Part shown: positions 1-8,720 of the stretch, piece after piece
How positions within the stretch are numbered: the first letter of the stretch is position 1
Layout of the letters: every line of letters starts with the position of its first letter
NCBI GenBank assembly: GCA_039188975.1
Contig: JBCCYT010000002.1
Span: 1-64,000 of the forward strand
Reading direction: 5' to 3'
From: UBA11606 sp039188975
Lineage (GTDB): Bacteria > Actinomycetota > Acidimicrobiia > Acidimicrobiales > Aldehydirespiratoraceae
DNA: 64,000 nucleotides
Program-made: the position numbers and the translations under genes
The notes under the pieces: generated by a model
Seen by the model: the letters and a program-made list of their open reading frames with translations, nothing else
What the model was told of the DNA's origin: nothing
The model's database searches: none

Positions 1-122
1 AAAACGAGGGCTCGGGCCACCTGATGGAGCAGTTGACGGAATCGACGGCGATCGGTGGATGCGTTGCGCAGCTCCGTCAGCTGAGCGGCGACCACCGGAT
101 GGTTCAAGACATCGACATGCAC
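1..122 (-). CDS. upp: Uracil phosphoribosyltransferase, N-terminal fragment (cut by window edge)
   Basis: Forty N-terminal codons can be read on the minus strand from a GTG at 122 and run off the window edge. The peptide has the pattern seen at the start of UPRTases: a short strand, then NHPVVAAQLTELRN, then a basic helix (RRRFRQLLHQVARAL), matching the family's HPLVxHKLTxLR...FRxLxxEI region. The family converts uracil and PRPP to UMP, and here it would fit the nucleoside salvage genes that follow. The frame stays open upstream of the GTG and no clear ribosome binding site is seen, so the start is uncertain. The catalytic part lies outside the window. Confidence 0.7.
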   Translation of the reverse strand, partial: MHVDVLNHPVVAAQLTELRNASTDRRRFRQLLHQVARALV

Positions 123-174
123 CGCCCGAGCATGCCACGAGAAGCCTGTCGACGACGCGCTCGGGTTCAGGTGG

Positions 175-3105
175 CTAGGACCGCCTGATCTCGATGTAGG
201 CATCGAGATCGAACAGTGCGGCGGCGAGTTGTCGCACGTCCTCCCTCGTGACGTTGCGGACCTCGAGCACACGCGTGTAAATCGACATCGCCGGGAGCTG
301 GCCCGTGCGCTCGGTCTCGATGTTCTCGAGGATCAGTTCGAAGTTGTTGATGAACTGCAAATCGTCCTCGAGGATCGACAGGGCCCGACCGAGTTCGTCC
401 GCAGTGGGCCCCTCGGTCACGAGCCGGTTCAGGTCGGCGAAGAGACGGGCTTGTATCTCGTCGAGCCGCGCCGGGTCGCCATCGATCGTCACGAAACCCA
501 GCACCTTGTCGGTTGGGACGGCAGAGGTGAAGACCGATGCGCCGCCCCCGTAGGAAGCACCGAGTTCTTCACGGGCGGTGTCGAAGATCAAGCTCGACAG
601 GATCTGTTCGAGCATGGCGCTGACCGCTGCGTCGTCGCTCGACGTTGCGGCTGTCTCCCAGCGCAAGAGCATGCCCGCGTCACCAGAGTCTCCGGGAAGG
701 GCGATGTCGATCCGTTCGACGGTGTCCACCGGCGGAGCGGAGACATCGCGAAAAGTATCTGGGTCGCCCGCAGGGAGGGTGCCGACGTAGCGGTCGGCCA
801 GATCGGCGATCGTTTCGGCATCCACATCGCCCACGAGGCTGATGATCAGATCGTCGACGCCGCCGAACCGTTGGCGATAGAGGTCGAGTACCCGATTCGC
901 ATCAGCCGAGTCGAGCTGATCTTGGGTCGGGTAGCCGTCGTACGCAGGGTCTTCGTACGTGAGCGAACCGAGCGCGGCGTCGGCTTGCAGCCCAGGATCG
1001 GTCTGCAGTCGCTCGAGCGTGCCCTCGCCGTCGATGATGGCGGAGGAAAGAACGGTTGGATCGACCTGAGGTGCCGTGACCGCGAGGTGCAGCAACTGGA
1101 AGAGGATCTCGAGATCCTCGGTCGAGGCGCCGCCTTGGAACCCTTCGGTGTAGTCATCGATGTAGGGCTCGAAACCAACGGCCCGATCAGCGAGATAGTC
1201 GTCGACCTGCCCGGTCGAGGCGTCGGCGAGTCCGGACCGGCCGACCGCCGATGTCACGAGGAACGCCAACGAATGATCGTCGATGGCAAAGGTCGACGCA
1301 CCCCCGAGCCCCTCGGCGACCAGCGAGACGGTTCCCTCGACAATCGGGGAGGGTTCGAACACCACGGTCGCCCCGTTTGCGTACCGCCGCACGGTGACTG
1401 ACTCGAATGCGCCTTCTCGATCGACGATCCGGTCGGGTGTGACCGGGTCGGGCGCCGCCATGAGTTCTGTGATGGGTTCGTCCGGTGTGACCGGGGGGAT
1501 GGAGGTGACGTCGGCCGCGATTGCTTCGAGTGCGTCGGCCGTCGGGAGCGTCGATGGGTCAGCTCCGAGCGCGACCGCAATCGGGCCGCTTCGATCGTGG
1601 ATGAACGCCCAACGTGCGCTGACATCCTCGACGGTCAGGTCGGCCATGATCGCTCGTTCGCGATCGATGGTGACGGCGGGTGCCTCGGCTCCTGCACCGG
1701 TGAGGAAGTGGTCGACGTAGGCGCTCGACCAGGTGAAGTCCTGCGTCGATGGAATCGCCTCCTCCCATGCGGCAAGCGAACTCTCCCGTTCGCTCACTGC
1801 TTCGTCGAGTTCATCGGCGGTGAAACCGTCGAACGCTGCGGCCTGCAGATACCCGAGCATCTGCTCGTAGGCGACCTCGAGGTCGGGGCCGCGAAGGTTG
1901 GTCCCGAAAAAGTCGAGGTTGCGGCTGACCCCGAATCGGCTGATGTAGGGCGTGCGATCGACGGCGAAGTCGCCGGCGAGGTAGGCATCGACCAGGCGGG
2001 CTCCGAGCATCGAGGCAATCAGATCGTCGAGGAGGTCGGCTTCGGCGCCACCGACCGTCGCGGAGTCCGACGGCGGGCGCAGCCAGTCGACCGACAGGTT
2101 GTCCACGACCTCTTCAGGGTGGGTGACCACGCCTGCGAAACCCTCCGGATTGGGCCCGATCTCGAGTCGCTCGGCGCGCGGCGGCGCGTCGTCACGGCCT
2201 TCGACGTCGGCGAACGCACGGTCGAGTTGGGCTCGCATGTCTTCGGTCGGGAGATCTCCGACGACGACGATCGCCATGTTCTCGGGGTGATACCAGGTGT
2301 CGTAGAACGCACGCAGCTCAGCCGCTTCGGTGGCCTCGATCGCTTCGATCGAGCCGATCGGAAGGCGGTCCTCATACGGTGTGTCCGTCAGGTACACCGC
2401 AAGAACGGCGTTTCCGATCGCCGCTGCGCCGTTCTCGACCCGCTGGCGATACTCGTCGCGAATGACACCGCGTTCGGCGATCACTTCCGCTGGTTCGATG
2501 GTCGCTCGCGCGGCCCATTCGGCCAAGACGTCGAACATCAAGGTGACGGCATCGGCGTCACCGGTGCTCACCGTCAGCTCGTACACCGTCTCGTCGAAGC
2601 TGGTGTAGGCGTTGATGTCCGGCCCGATACCGGCGCCGATGTTTTGCAGCACTCGATCGAGTTCGTTGCCCGGCCATCGCTCGGTGCCGTTGAAGAGCAT
2701 GTGTTCGAGAAAGTGGGCCACGCCGTCGTCGGCGGTCTCTTGCTGCAGTGAGCCGGCATCCACCGCGAGACGCACGGTGATCGAACTTCCCGGCGAGTCG
2801 TTCTCTCGGAGGTAGAAGGTCAGCCCGTTGTCGAGGGTGCCCACTTCGACGCCCTCGTCGATCGTGAGCGGGGTGTCGTCGAGGGGCCAGTCGGGTACTG
2901 GCTCTCGTTCCGGCTCCTCTGGCGGAGCCGGCGCGGTCGTGGTTGTCGTGGGCGCCTCGGTGGTTGTCGTCGACGACGCAGGCGCACTCGAGGTGTCCTC
3001 GGCCTCCTCCGCGTCATCAGTGGATGAACAAGACGTCGCAAAGAGGGCAGCGATCAACACGATCGACCACCAGCTCGCCGTCCGCCGGCAGCGCAAGTGA
3101 TGCAT
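175..3105 (-). CDS. M16-family zinc protease, secreted lipoprotein
   Basis: This is a 976-residue metallopeptidase of the pitrilysin/insulinase (M16) family. The start at 3105 gives a basic N-terminus, a hydrophobic segment and a lipobox ending at Cys26 (LFATSC), followed by a Ser/Thr/Pro-rich linker typical of surface lipoproteins. The inverted zinc motif HFLEH lies near residue 131, and the downstream acidic zinc-ligand helix (RGVIRDEYRQR) is present. A second, non-catalytic M16-like half fills the C-terminus, so both halves of the clamshell are on one chain. A TACGCT element 6 nt upstream of the ATG suggests a leaderless mRNA. The substrate is unknown; degradation of extracellular peptides is inferred from the family. 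Confidence 0.88.
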   Translation of the reverse strand: MHHLRCRRTASWWSIVLIAALFATSCSSTDDAEEAEDTSSAPASSTTTTEAPTTTTTAPAPPEEPEREPVPDWPLDDTPLTIDEGVEVGTLDNGLTFYLRENDSPGSSITVRLAVDAGSLQQETADDGVAHFLEHMLFNGTERWPGNELDRVLQNIGAGIGPDINAYTSFDETVYELTVSTGDADAVTLMFDVLAEWAARATIEPAEVIAERGVIRDEYRQRVENGAAAIGNAVLAVYLTDTPYEDRLPIGSIEAIEATEAAELRAFYDTWYHPENMAIVVVGDLPTEDMRAQLDRAFADVEGRDDAPPRAERLEIGPNPEGFAGVVTHPEEVVDNLSVDWLRPPSDSATVGGAEADLLDDLIASMLGARLVDAYLAGDFAVDRTPYISRFGVSRNLDFFGTNLRGPDLEVAYEQMLGYLQAAAFDGFTADELDEAVSERESSLAAWEEAIPSTQDFTWSSAYVDHFLTGAGAEAPAVTIDRERAIMADLTVEDVSARWAFIHDRSGPIAVALGADPSTLPTADALEAIAADVTSIPPVTPDEPITELMAAPDPVTPDRIVDREGAFESVTVRRYANGATVVFEPSPIVEGTVSLVAEGLGGASTFAIDDHSLAFLVTSAVGRSGLADASTGQVDDYLADRAVGFEPYIDDYTEGFQGGASTEDLEILFQLLHLAVTAPQVDPTVLSSAIIDGEGTLERLQTDPGLQADAALGSLTYEDPAYDGYPTQDQLDSADANRVLDLYRQRFGGVDDLIISLVGDVDAETIADLADRYVGTLPAGDPDTFRDVSAPPVDTVERIDIALPGDSGDAGMLLRWETAATSSDDAAVSAMLEQILSSLIFDTAREELGASYGGGASVFTSAVPTDKVLGFVTIDGDPARLDEIQARLFADLNRLVTEGPTADELGRALSILEDDLQFINNFELILENIETERTGQLPAMSIYTRVLEVRNVTREDVRQLAAALFDLDAYIEIRRS

Positions 3106-3111
3106 GGCTGC

Positions 3112-3117
3112 AGCGTA
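3112..3117 (-). promoter_or_regulatory. -10 element (TACGCT) for the M16 protease gene
   Basis: TACGCT on the minus strand lies 6 nt upstream of the ATG at 3105. This is the spacing of a leaderless actinobacterial promoter. Confidence 0.5.
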
Positions 3118-3170
3118 GACGACCACGAGCAGTGGCCGTCTGGTCGGCGGGTGCGATTGTGGCCGTTTCC

Positions 3171-4289
3171 TTACAGCGGCGGCTCGACCTGCCATGCCTC
3201 GAGCGGTGCGTAGCGGGGCTTGATGATGTGTTCGATGATCTGCAGCCGCTCACGGAACGGCAGGAAGCTCGACTTCATGGCGTTGACGGTGAGCCAGCGC
3301 AGCCGCGCCCAGTCGTACCCGAACGCCTCGACCAGGGCCGTCATCTCCGACGTCATGCTCACGCCTGACATCAAGCGGTTGTCGGTGTTGACGGTGACCC
3401 GGAAGCGTAGATCGACGAGCTGCTGGATGGGATGGTCTTCGATGCGTTCGACCACGCCGGTGTTCACATTGCTGGTCGGACAGACCTCGAGCGGGATTCG
3501 GGCATCTCGCAGGTAGTGGCTCAACCGGCCGAGTTCGGTTTCGCCGTCGGGCGTCGTCGACCAGTCTTCGACGATCCGGATTCCGTGCCCGAGCCGCTCG
3601 GCGCCGCAGTACTGAACCGCCTTCCAGATCGACCGCGGACCGTAGGCCTCTCCCGCATGAATCGTCACATGGAAGTTCTCGCGCTGACAGTACTGAAAGG
3701 CCAAGAGGTGCTCGTCGGGCGGAAAGCCATCCTCGGGACCGGCGATGTCAAAGCCGACGACGCCGTGATCTCGATAGCGAACTGCGGCCTGGGCAACCTC
3801 GAGCCCTCGATCGAGATGCCGCATCGCGGCGATCAGGACCCGGATCGTCAGTTCGGTGTCGGCCGATCCGGCCGCAAATCCGGTCAGCACCGCCTCGATC
3901 ACTTGGTCGAGGGTGAGTCCCCGCTCCGTGTGGAGTTCGGGGGCAAAACGAACCTCGGCGTACACCACGCCGTCAGCGGCGAGGTCTTCGGCACACTCGC
4001 GAGCGACGCGCTCGATCGCCGCGATCGTCTGCATCACCCCGACGGTGTGGCTGAAGGTTTCCAGATACAGCGTGAGGTCTTTGCGGTCGGCGCCTCGGCG
4101 GATCGTCTGCGTCAGGTCATCGACGTCGGTGGTTGGAAGGCCGTCGTAGCCCGTCTCGGCAGCGAGCTCGATGATCGAGGCCGGACGAAGCCCACCGTCG
4201 AGGTGGTCGTGGAGCACCACTTTTGGTGCCTGCCGGATTCGGTCGGGGGTGGGTGGTCCGACATCGGGGCTCAGGGTGGGGGTGTCCAT
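3171..4289 (-). CDS. add: Adenosine deaminase
   Basis: This 372-residue metal-dependent hydrolase deaminates (deoxy)adenosine to (deoxy)inosine. Visible motifs are the N-terminal metal-binding HDH (His27/His29, in LHDHLDGGLRP), the central HAGEAYGP with a metal-binding His and catalytic Glu, SNVNTG, and NTDNRLMSG carrying the metal-binding Asp. The ATG at 4289 was chosen because the motif spacing fits and TAATCT lies 5 nt upstream, which indicates a leaderless transcript. It is divergent from the MFS gene and lies in a region with upp, a nucleoside-type ABC importer and a queuosine hydrolase, consistent with nucleoside salvage. Confidence 0.93.
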   Translation of the reverse strand: MDTPTLSPDVGPPTPDRIRQAPKVVLHDHLDGGLRPASIIELAAETGYDGLPTTDVDDLTQTIRRGADRKDLTLYLETFSHTVGVMQTIAAIERVARECAEDLAADGVVYAEVRFAPELHTERGLTLDQVIEAVLTGFAAGSADTELTIRVLIAAMRHLDRGLEVAQAAVRYRDHGVVGFDIAGPEDGFPPDEHLLAFQYCQRENFHVTIHAGEAYGPRSIWKAVQYCGAERLGHGIRIVEDWSTTPDGETELGRLSHYLRDARIPLEVCPTSNVNTGVVERIEDHPIQQLVDLRFRVTVNTDNRLMSGVSMTSEMTALVEAFGYDWARLRWLTVNAMKSSFLPFRERLQIIEHIIKPRYAPLEAWQVEPPL

Positions 4290-4294
4290 GAGCC

Positions 4295-4300
4295 AGATTA
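4295..4300 (-). promoter_or_regulatory. -10 element (TAATCT) for adenosine deaminase
   Basis: TAATCT on the minus strand lies 5 nt upstream of the ATG at 4289. The divergent MFS gene has its own element 35 bp away. Confidence 0.5.
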
Positions 4301-4335
4301 TCGCCGCCGTTCCCAGTGCCGGATCACCGGCCCGG

Positions 4336-4341
4336 TAGGGT
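4336..4341 (+). promoter_or_regulatory. -10 element (TAGGGT) for the MFS transporter gene
   Basis: TAGGGT lies 7 nt upstream of the ATG at 4349, a leaderless layout. Confidence 0.5.
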
Positions 4342-4348
4342 CGCCGAA

Positions 4349-5542
4349 ATGGGGGACGAGACACGATCGATGCCGCGCGTGCCGCTTGCGATCGTGCTCG
4401 TCTCGACGATGGTGGCGTCGACCTACACCCTTTTTGCGCTGGCGGTTCTGGCGTCACCCATCATCGACGACCTCGGGGTGAGCCGCACCACCGTCGGCAT
4501 CATTGGTTCGGTCAACACCGGCCTCGGTGCATTGACCGCCCCGTTGACGGGCCGAGTGACCGACCGAATCGGACCGCGCCGTGCAGTTCTTGGCCTGCTG
4601 GGTCTCTCGGCCGCGGCGATGGTGTTGGTCGGGTTGGCCTCGAACGTGTGGATTCTTCTGCTCGCGTACGTGATCGGCGGTGTGCCCCAGGGGGGCGGAA
4701 ACCCGGCGACAAATGCGCTGATCGCGTCCACCCTCGCGCCCGGCGACCGAGGGGTGATGACCGGCATCAAGCAAAGCGGGGTGACCCTGGCTGTGTTCAT
4801 CAGCGGCGTGACGATGCCAGCACTCGCCGAGGTCTGGAGCTGGCAGGGCGCCTATGTCGTCTTCGGTTGCCTGTTCCTCGGCCTGACGGGTCTGTGTTGG
4901 GCGCTGTTGCCGTCAGACGTGGGCGGGCCGTCGCCCGGAGTGGGCACCGCCGAAGGCAAGCGTGCGCCGTTGCCGCCGCTCATCATGCGCCTCGGGGTCT
5001 ATGCGCTGCTGATGGGTCTGGCCAGCGGCGCAATCGGCCGCTTCCTTCCGCTCTTCGCCGAGGAGCAACTCGGGTACAGCCTCGCCGTCGCCGGGTTCGC
5101 GGCGTCGCTTTCTGGATTGCTGGGGATGGGTTTTCGCATCGCTGCGGCGCGGGTGGCGGAAACCCGGGTTGCGCCGACCACCTTGCTCGTCCAGCTGTCT
5201 TCGATCGGCGTCGTGTCGTCGGCGCTGCTGGCCCTGTCGGTGCCGTTCGGGCGTTGGCTGCTGTGGCCAGCGGTCGTGCTGTATGCGCTTGGACACACTG
5301 CGTGGAACGCCGTGGCGAACCTGGCGGTCATCATGAATGTCTCGCAACGAGACGCGGGCCGGGCGTCGGGTGTGATCATCCTCGGGTTCTTGATGGGCCT
5401 CACCATTGCGGGTCCCGCGACCGGTGTCATCGTCGATGCGACGGGCCGCTACGAGGTGGCGTGGTGGTTGTCGGTGGCACTGGCCGGGGTCTCGGCGGCC
5501 GTGCTGGCCCGTCGTCGCTCAGACGAAGCCACGCAGCGGTAG
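4349..5542 (+). CDS. MFS transporter (CynX/NNP-like)
   Basis: This roughly 397-residue protein has about 12 hydrophobic segments. The signature loop between TM2 and TM3 reads GRVTDRIGPRRAVL, matching the MFS motif GxLaDrxGrrr. It therefore belongs to the major facilitator superfamily; the substrate cannot be told from sequence. It sits alone on the plus strand between the adenosine deaminase and dioxygenase genes. Its last 24 bases overlap the convergent dioxygenase gene, so no terminator separates them. A later in-frame Met (4370) is a possible alternative start, but the -10 spacing favours 4349. Confidence 0.85.
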   Translation: MGDETRSMPRVPLAIVLVSTMVASTYTLFALAVLASPIIDDLGVSRTTVGIIGSVNTGLGALTAPLTGRVTDRIGPRRAVLGLLGLSAAAMVLVGLASNVWILLLAYVIGGVPQGGGNPATNALIASTLAPGDRGVMTGIKQSGVTLAVFISGVTMPALAEVWSWQGAYVVFGCLFLGLTGLCWALLPSDVGGPSPGVGTAEGKRAPLPPLIMRLGVYALLMGLASGAIGRFLPLFAEEQLGYSLAVAGFAASLSGLLGMGFRIAAARVAETRVAPTTLLVQLSSIGVVSSALLALSVPFGRWLLWPAVVLYALGHTAWNAVANLAVIMNVSQRDAGRASGVIILGFLMGLTIAGPATGVIVDATGRYEVAWWLSVALAGVSAAVLARRRSDEATQR

Positions 5543-6364
5543 TGCGGGCGTCCGGCGGAGCCAGTTGTCATCGGCGTACGCGGCGGTCCCGTCGATGATG
5601 TGCAGCGTGTACGCATGGCGGCTGCGGCCTGAGGTGTTCGGCGCACTCCAATGGGGGAGTGTGCCGTGGAGCAAGACGAGCGTGCCAGCGTCAGCTTCGA
5701 GCGGGACGAGGTCGTCGGTGGCGTAGGGCGTGTCATCAAAGGTGTCCATGAACGCCTCGTCGCCCTCAGCGTTCATCCGGTAGCGGCTCTTGACCGGAAT
5801 CCGGTGGCCCCCGGGATGGGCCCACAGGCAGCCGTTCTCCTGGGTCGCGTCTTCGATCGCGTACCAGAAGCCGATGACGGTCTGTGGCTCGGTCCACAGG
5901 AAGGTGTGGTCGCAATGCAGGCTGACCTCACCTCCGATGCCGGGCTGTTTGAAGATGTACATCGACTGCAGAAGCTGCGGGTCGGTGAAGCCGACGTCGG
6001 CCGCCACCTCGGCGAGTTCCGGCGTTCGGCTGAACGCATCGAAGGCCGGGTCGAGATCGTGCATCGCGTGGCCGAGCTTGTTGACGGCCAACGGCAGCGG
6101 CCGGGTCAGGGCGCCGTTCTCGACTGCGCCGTCTTCGAAGAACCAGCGGATCTTGTCGCCCGACGACAAGAACCAGTCGTCGTCACCGTGGGCCTGCTCG
6201 GAGGTGTCGAAGACGGTGAGGGCGCCGTCGTCGGTCGCATCGATGCCGTCGAGCAGCGTCTCGACATGGGCTTTGAGGTCGTCACAACGTTCGCGCGACA
6301 CGAACTCGGGCAGGACGAGGAAGCCGTCTCGATCGAAATCGGCCAGCTGCTCAGCAGAGAGCAT
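5519..6364 (-). CDS. Fe(II)/2-oxoglutarate dioxygenase, phytanoyl-CoA dioxygenase (PhyH) family
   Basis: This is a 281-residue non-heme iron oxygenase. The facial triad can be read as His150-x-Asp152 (SLHCDH) with distal His238 (LPHWSAPN). Arg249 lies 11 residues after His238, the spacing of the 2-oxoglutarate-binding Arg in PhyH enzymes. Its ATG overlaps the stop of the upstream ABC permease (ATGA at 6364), so it is probably translationally coupled to the BMP-type importer and may act on an imported compound. The substrate is unknown; PhyH relatives hydroxylate acyl-CoAs, nucleotides or small metabolites. The 3' end overlaps the convergent MFS gene by 24 bp. Confidence 0.85.
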   Translation of the reverse strand: MLSAEQLADFDRDGFLVLPEFVSRERCDDLKAHVETLLDGIDATDDGALTVFDTSEQAHGDDDWFLSSGDKIRWFFEDGAVENGALTRPLPLAVNKLGHAMHDLDPAFDAFSRTPELAEVAADVGFTDPQLLQSMYIFKQPGIGGEVSLHCDHTFLWTEPQTVIGFWYAIEDATQENGCLWAHPGGHRIPVKSRYRMNAEGDEAFMDTFDDTPYATDDLVPLEADAGTLVLLHGTLPHWSAPNTSGRSRHAYTLHIIDGTAAYADDNWLRRTPALPLRGFV

Positions 6365-7605
6365 CAGGTCTCTCCCTTTCGGTAGGGCTGGCCGAGCGCC
6401 ACCGGCATGCGCAGGCGTTGAGCGAAGAAGATGAGCACGAGCAGCACGACCACGTACGGCAAGGTGTTGGACCACCAGCTCGGCACCGTGTCGGCGACGA
6501 TCCACCAGAACAGCGCACCGGTGCCGAGCACGGCGGCGATGATCGTGTCGGCTTTGCGGCGCCGGGTGAATGCCCAAAAGCCAACGCCGGAAAACGCAAT
6601 CGCGTTCACGAGCAACATGGCGTGCGACGCGGTCCCGTCGAGATCCCGCAGATCAAGTCCGAACACGTAGCCGAAGAGCAAGGCCCCGAGAAGCACTCCT
6701 CCCGGTCGCCAGTTCCCGAAGATCAGCGCGGCAAGCCCGATGAAGCCGCGTCCGGCCGAGTTGCCGCCCTGGAAGAGACCCGAGAGCTCGGTCGAGATGA
6801 ACGCCCCACCGAGCCCAGCCAGACCGCCGGACATGATCACGGCGATGTACTTGTAGCGGATGATGTTGATGCCTTGGGCTTCGCCAGCTGACGGCTTCTC
6901 CCCACAGATCCGCAGGCGAAGACCAAAGCGGGTTCGCCAAATCAACCACAATGTGATCGGCACGAGGGCAATCGCAATGATCGCAACCCAGCTCGTGCCG
7001 CGCAGCAGACCTCGGGAGAGCTGGGCCACATCGGACAGGTACCAGATCTCCCATTGGGAGATCGTCAACAGCAGGTCCGGCGATTCCCAGCCGAAGACCG
7101 TTCCTCCTGCGAGGAACGGAACATCCCAATCGCCGACTGCGCTCGTGCGCGGAGACGTCGTCGGCGATTCCCAGATCTCCTCAGACAGGTAGCGGGTGAT
7201 CGCTGGCGCGAGGATGTTGATCGCTACGCCCGAAATGATGTGATCGACCTGGAATGTGACGGTGGCGATCGCGTGGAGGAGTCCGCCGATCATGCCGCCA
7301 CCCACACCGATCACCAGGCCCCACCAGGCGCCGTACTCGATCGAGCCCCAGGCGCCGAACCACATGCCGAGAATCAGCATGCCTTCGAGTCCGATATTGA
7401 CGACCCCGGCCCGTTCGGAGAACAACCCGCCGAGCCCAGCGAGAAAGATCGGGACCGCGAATCGGAGCATCTCGCGAGCGGTGGCGATTTGGGTGAGGCG
7501 TTCGGTGTCGCTGATCGACTGCACGATCGTCAGCAACAAGACGCCGAGTGCTGCGTAGAGGGCCCAGCGGGCCCAGGCCGGCATGGTGCTGAGGCGAGTG
7601 ATCAT
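6364..7605 (-). CDS. ABC transporter permease, nucleoside/BMP family (second permease)
   Basis: This 413-residue protein has about ten membrane segments and the conserved features of the NupQ/YufQ branch of BPD_transp_2 permeases: LAGLGGLFSERAGVVNIGLEGMLI near residue 55 (shown here as two halves, LAGLGGLFSERAGV and VNIGLEGMLI) and a cytoplasmic LRICGEKPSAGEAQGI segment before the last helices. With the adjacent permease it would form the transmembrane channel of a nucleoside-type importer. Its ATG overlaps the preceding permease's stop (ATGA, 7602-7605), and the dioxygenase gene overlaps its own stop, so the run is one operon. Confidence 0.9.
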   Translation of the reverse strand: MITRLSTMPAWARWALYAALGVLLLTIVQSISDTERLTQIATAREMLRFAVPIFLAGLGGLFSERAGVVNIGLEGMLILGMWFGAWGSIEYGAWWGLVIGVGGGMIGGLLHAIATVTFQVDHIISGVAINILAPAITRYLSEEIWESPTTSPRTSAVGDWDVPFLAGGTVFGWESPDLLLTISQWEIWYLSDVAQLSRGLLRGTSWVAIIAIALVPITLWLIWRTRFGLRLRICGEKPSAGEAQGINIIRYKYIAVIMSGGLAGLGGAFISTELSGLFQGGNSAGRGFIGLAALIFGNWRPGGVLLGALLFGYVFGLDLRDLDGTASHAMLLVNAIAFSGVGFWAFTRRRKADTIIAAVLGTGALFWWIVADTVPSWWSNTLPYVVVLLVLIFFAQRLRMPVALGQPYRKGET

Positions 7606-8720
7606 GCCGGTACCGCCTCGCGGTGTGCCGCGAGCGCTTCGGCGGCCTCGCGTGCTTCATCTCGTTCGCGCACCCGATTGGCAACGCCGTAGGCGATCAC
7701 TGCGGTGAGGAGCACGATGCCCTGCATGATCACGGCGATCTCGCGAGATGCGGCGCCGGTTGAATCGAGCACCCCCGACGACACATCCAGGAAGGCGAAC
7801 AGCAATGCCGCGAACGCCATGCCGCCGGGGTTGTTGCGACCGAGCAGCGCCACCGCGATGCCCTGAAAGCCGAGTCCTTGGATCGGGTCGGGCGGGAACT
7901 TGCCGCGGTCGGCGAGCTCGACCATGCCGATGAGGCCGGCGACTGCACCGCTCAGCATCATGGCGGCCAGCACCATTCGTTTCGGGGGTACCCCACCGGC
8001 TCGAGCGGCGAACGGATTGATCCCGCTCGCTCGGAGGTCGAAGCCGAAGCGGGTTCGGTTCAACAAGACGTAGTACAACACCCCGACCAAGATCGCGATG
8101 AGCAGCATGCCCGTCAGCTCTTTGCCTTGCCCGATGTCTCTGGTGACGATCTCGAGGAGGCCGTTGATGGTGGGAAGTAGCCCCGAGTCGTCGATTTGGT
8201 TCGTTCCGAGTTCAGTCGACGAGAAGTTCTCGCCCAACTCTGCTTGCCACTCCTGCTGCAGCCAGGCGATCAGGCCACCCACTGCGATCGAGTTGAGCAT
8301 GATCGTCGAAATCACCTCATTGACACCCCGGGTGGTTTTCAAGATCCCGGCCACGCCTGCGTACAGCGCGCCGACGCCCATTGCGGTGACCATGATGACG
8401 AGAATGTGCAGCGCCTGAGGAAGGCTGATCAGTCCACCGATCTGTGCGGCGAACAGGAAGCCCATGAGGTACTGGCCTTCGACACCGATGTTGAAGAGGT
8501 TCATCCGGAACCCGATCGCGGCGGCCACGGCCGACAGGTAGAACGGCGTTGCCCGGTTGAGAATGTCGACCTGGGTTTCGAGTTTCGAGGCGTGGCTGAT
8601 CATGTCGCCGTAGGCCTCGGCCGGGTTCGAGCCGAACGCCAGCAGGGCGAAGGTCGACACGACCAGCGTGAGCAGGAACGCGCCTACCGGAGCAGCAAGC
8701 GCAAAGGCGATTTTTCGCAT
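7602..8720 (-). CDS. ABC transporter permease, nucleoside/BMP family (first permease)
   Basis: This 372-residue polytopic protein is of the NupP/YufP type. FRMNLFNIGVEGQYLMG near residue 70 and LRASGINPFAARAGGV near residue 230 are the family's conserved segments. It partners with the second permease and the double ATPase. Its start overlaps the ATPase stop by one base (TAATG at 8720), and its stop overlaps the next start. The family imports nucleosides in characterised cases; the substrate here is not shown by sequence. Confidence 0.9.
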   Translation of the reverse strand: MRKIAFALAAPVGAFLLTLVVSTFALLAFGSNPAEAYGDMISHASKLETQVDILNRATPFYLSAVAAAIGFRMNLFNIGVEGQYLMGFLFAAQIGGLISLPQALHILVIMVTAMGVGALYAGVAGILKTTRGVNEVISTIMLNSIAVGGLIAWLQQEWQAELGENFSSTELGTNQIDDSGLLPTINGLLEIVTRDIGQGKELTGMLLIAILVGVLYYVLLNRTRFGFDLRASGINPFAARAGGVPPKRMVLAAMMLSGAVAGLIGMVELADRGKFPPDPIQGLGFQGIAVALLGRNNPGGMAFAALLFAFLDVSSGVLDSTGAASREIAVIMQGIVLLTAVIAYGVANRVRERDEAREAAEALAAHREAVPA

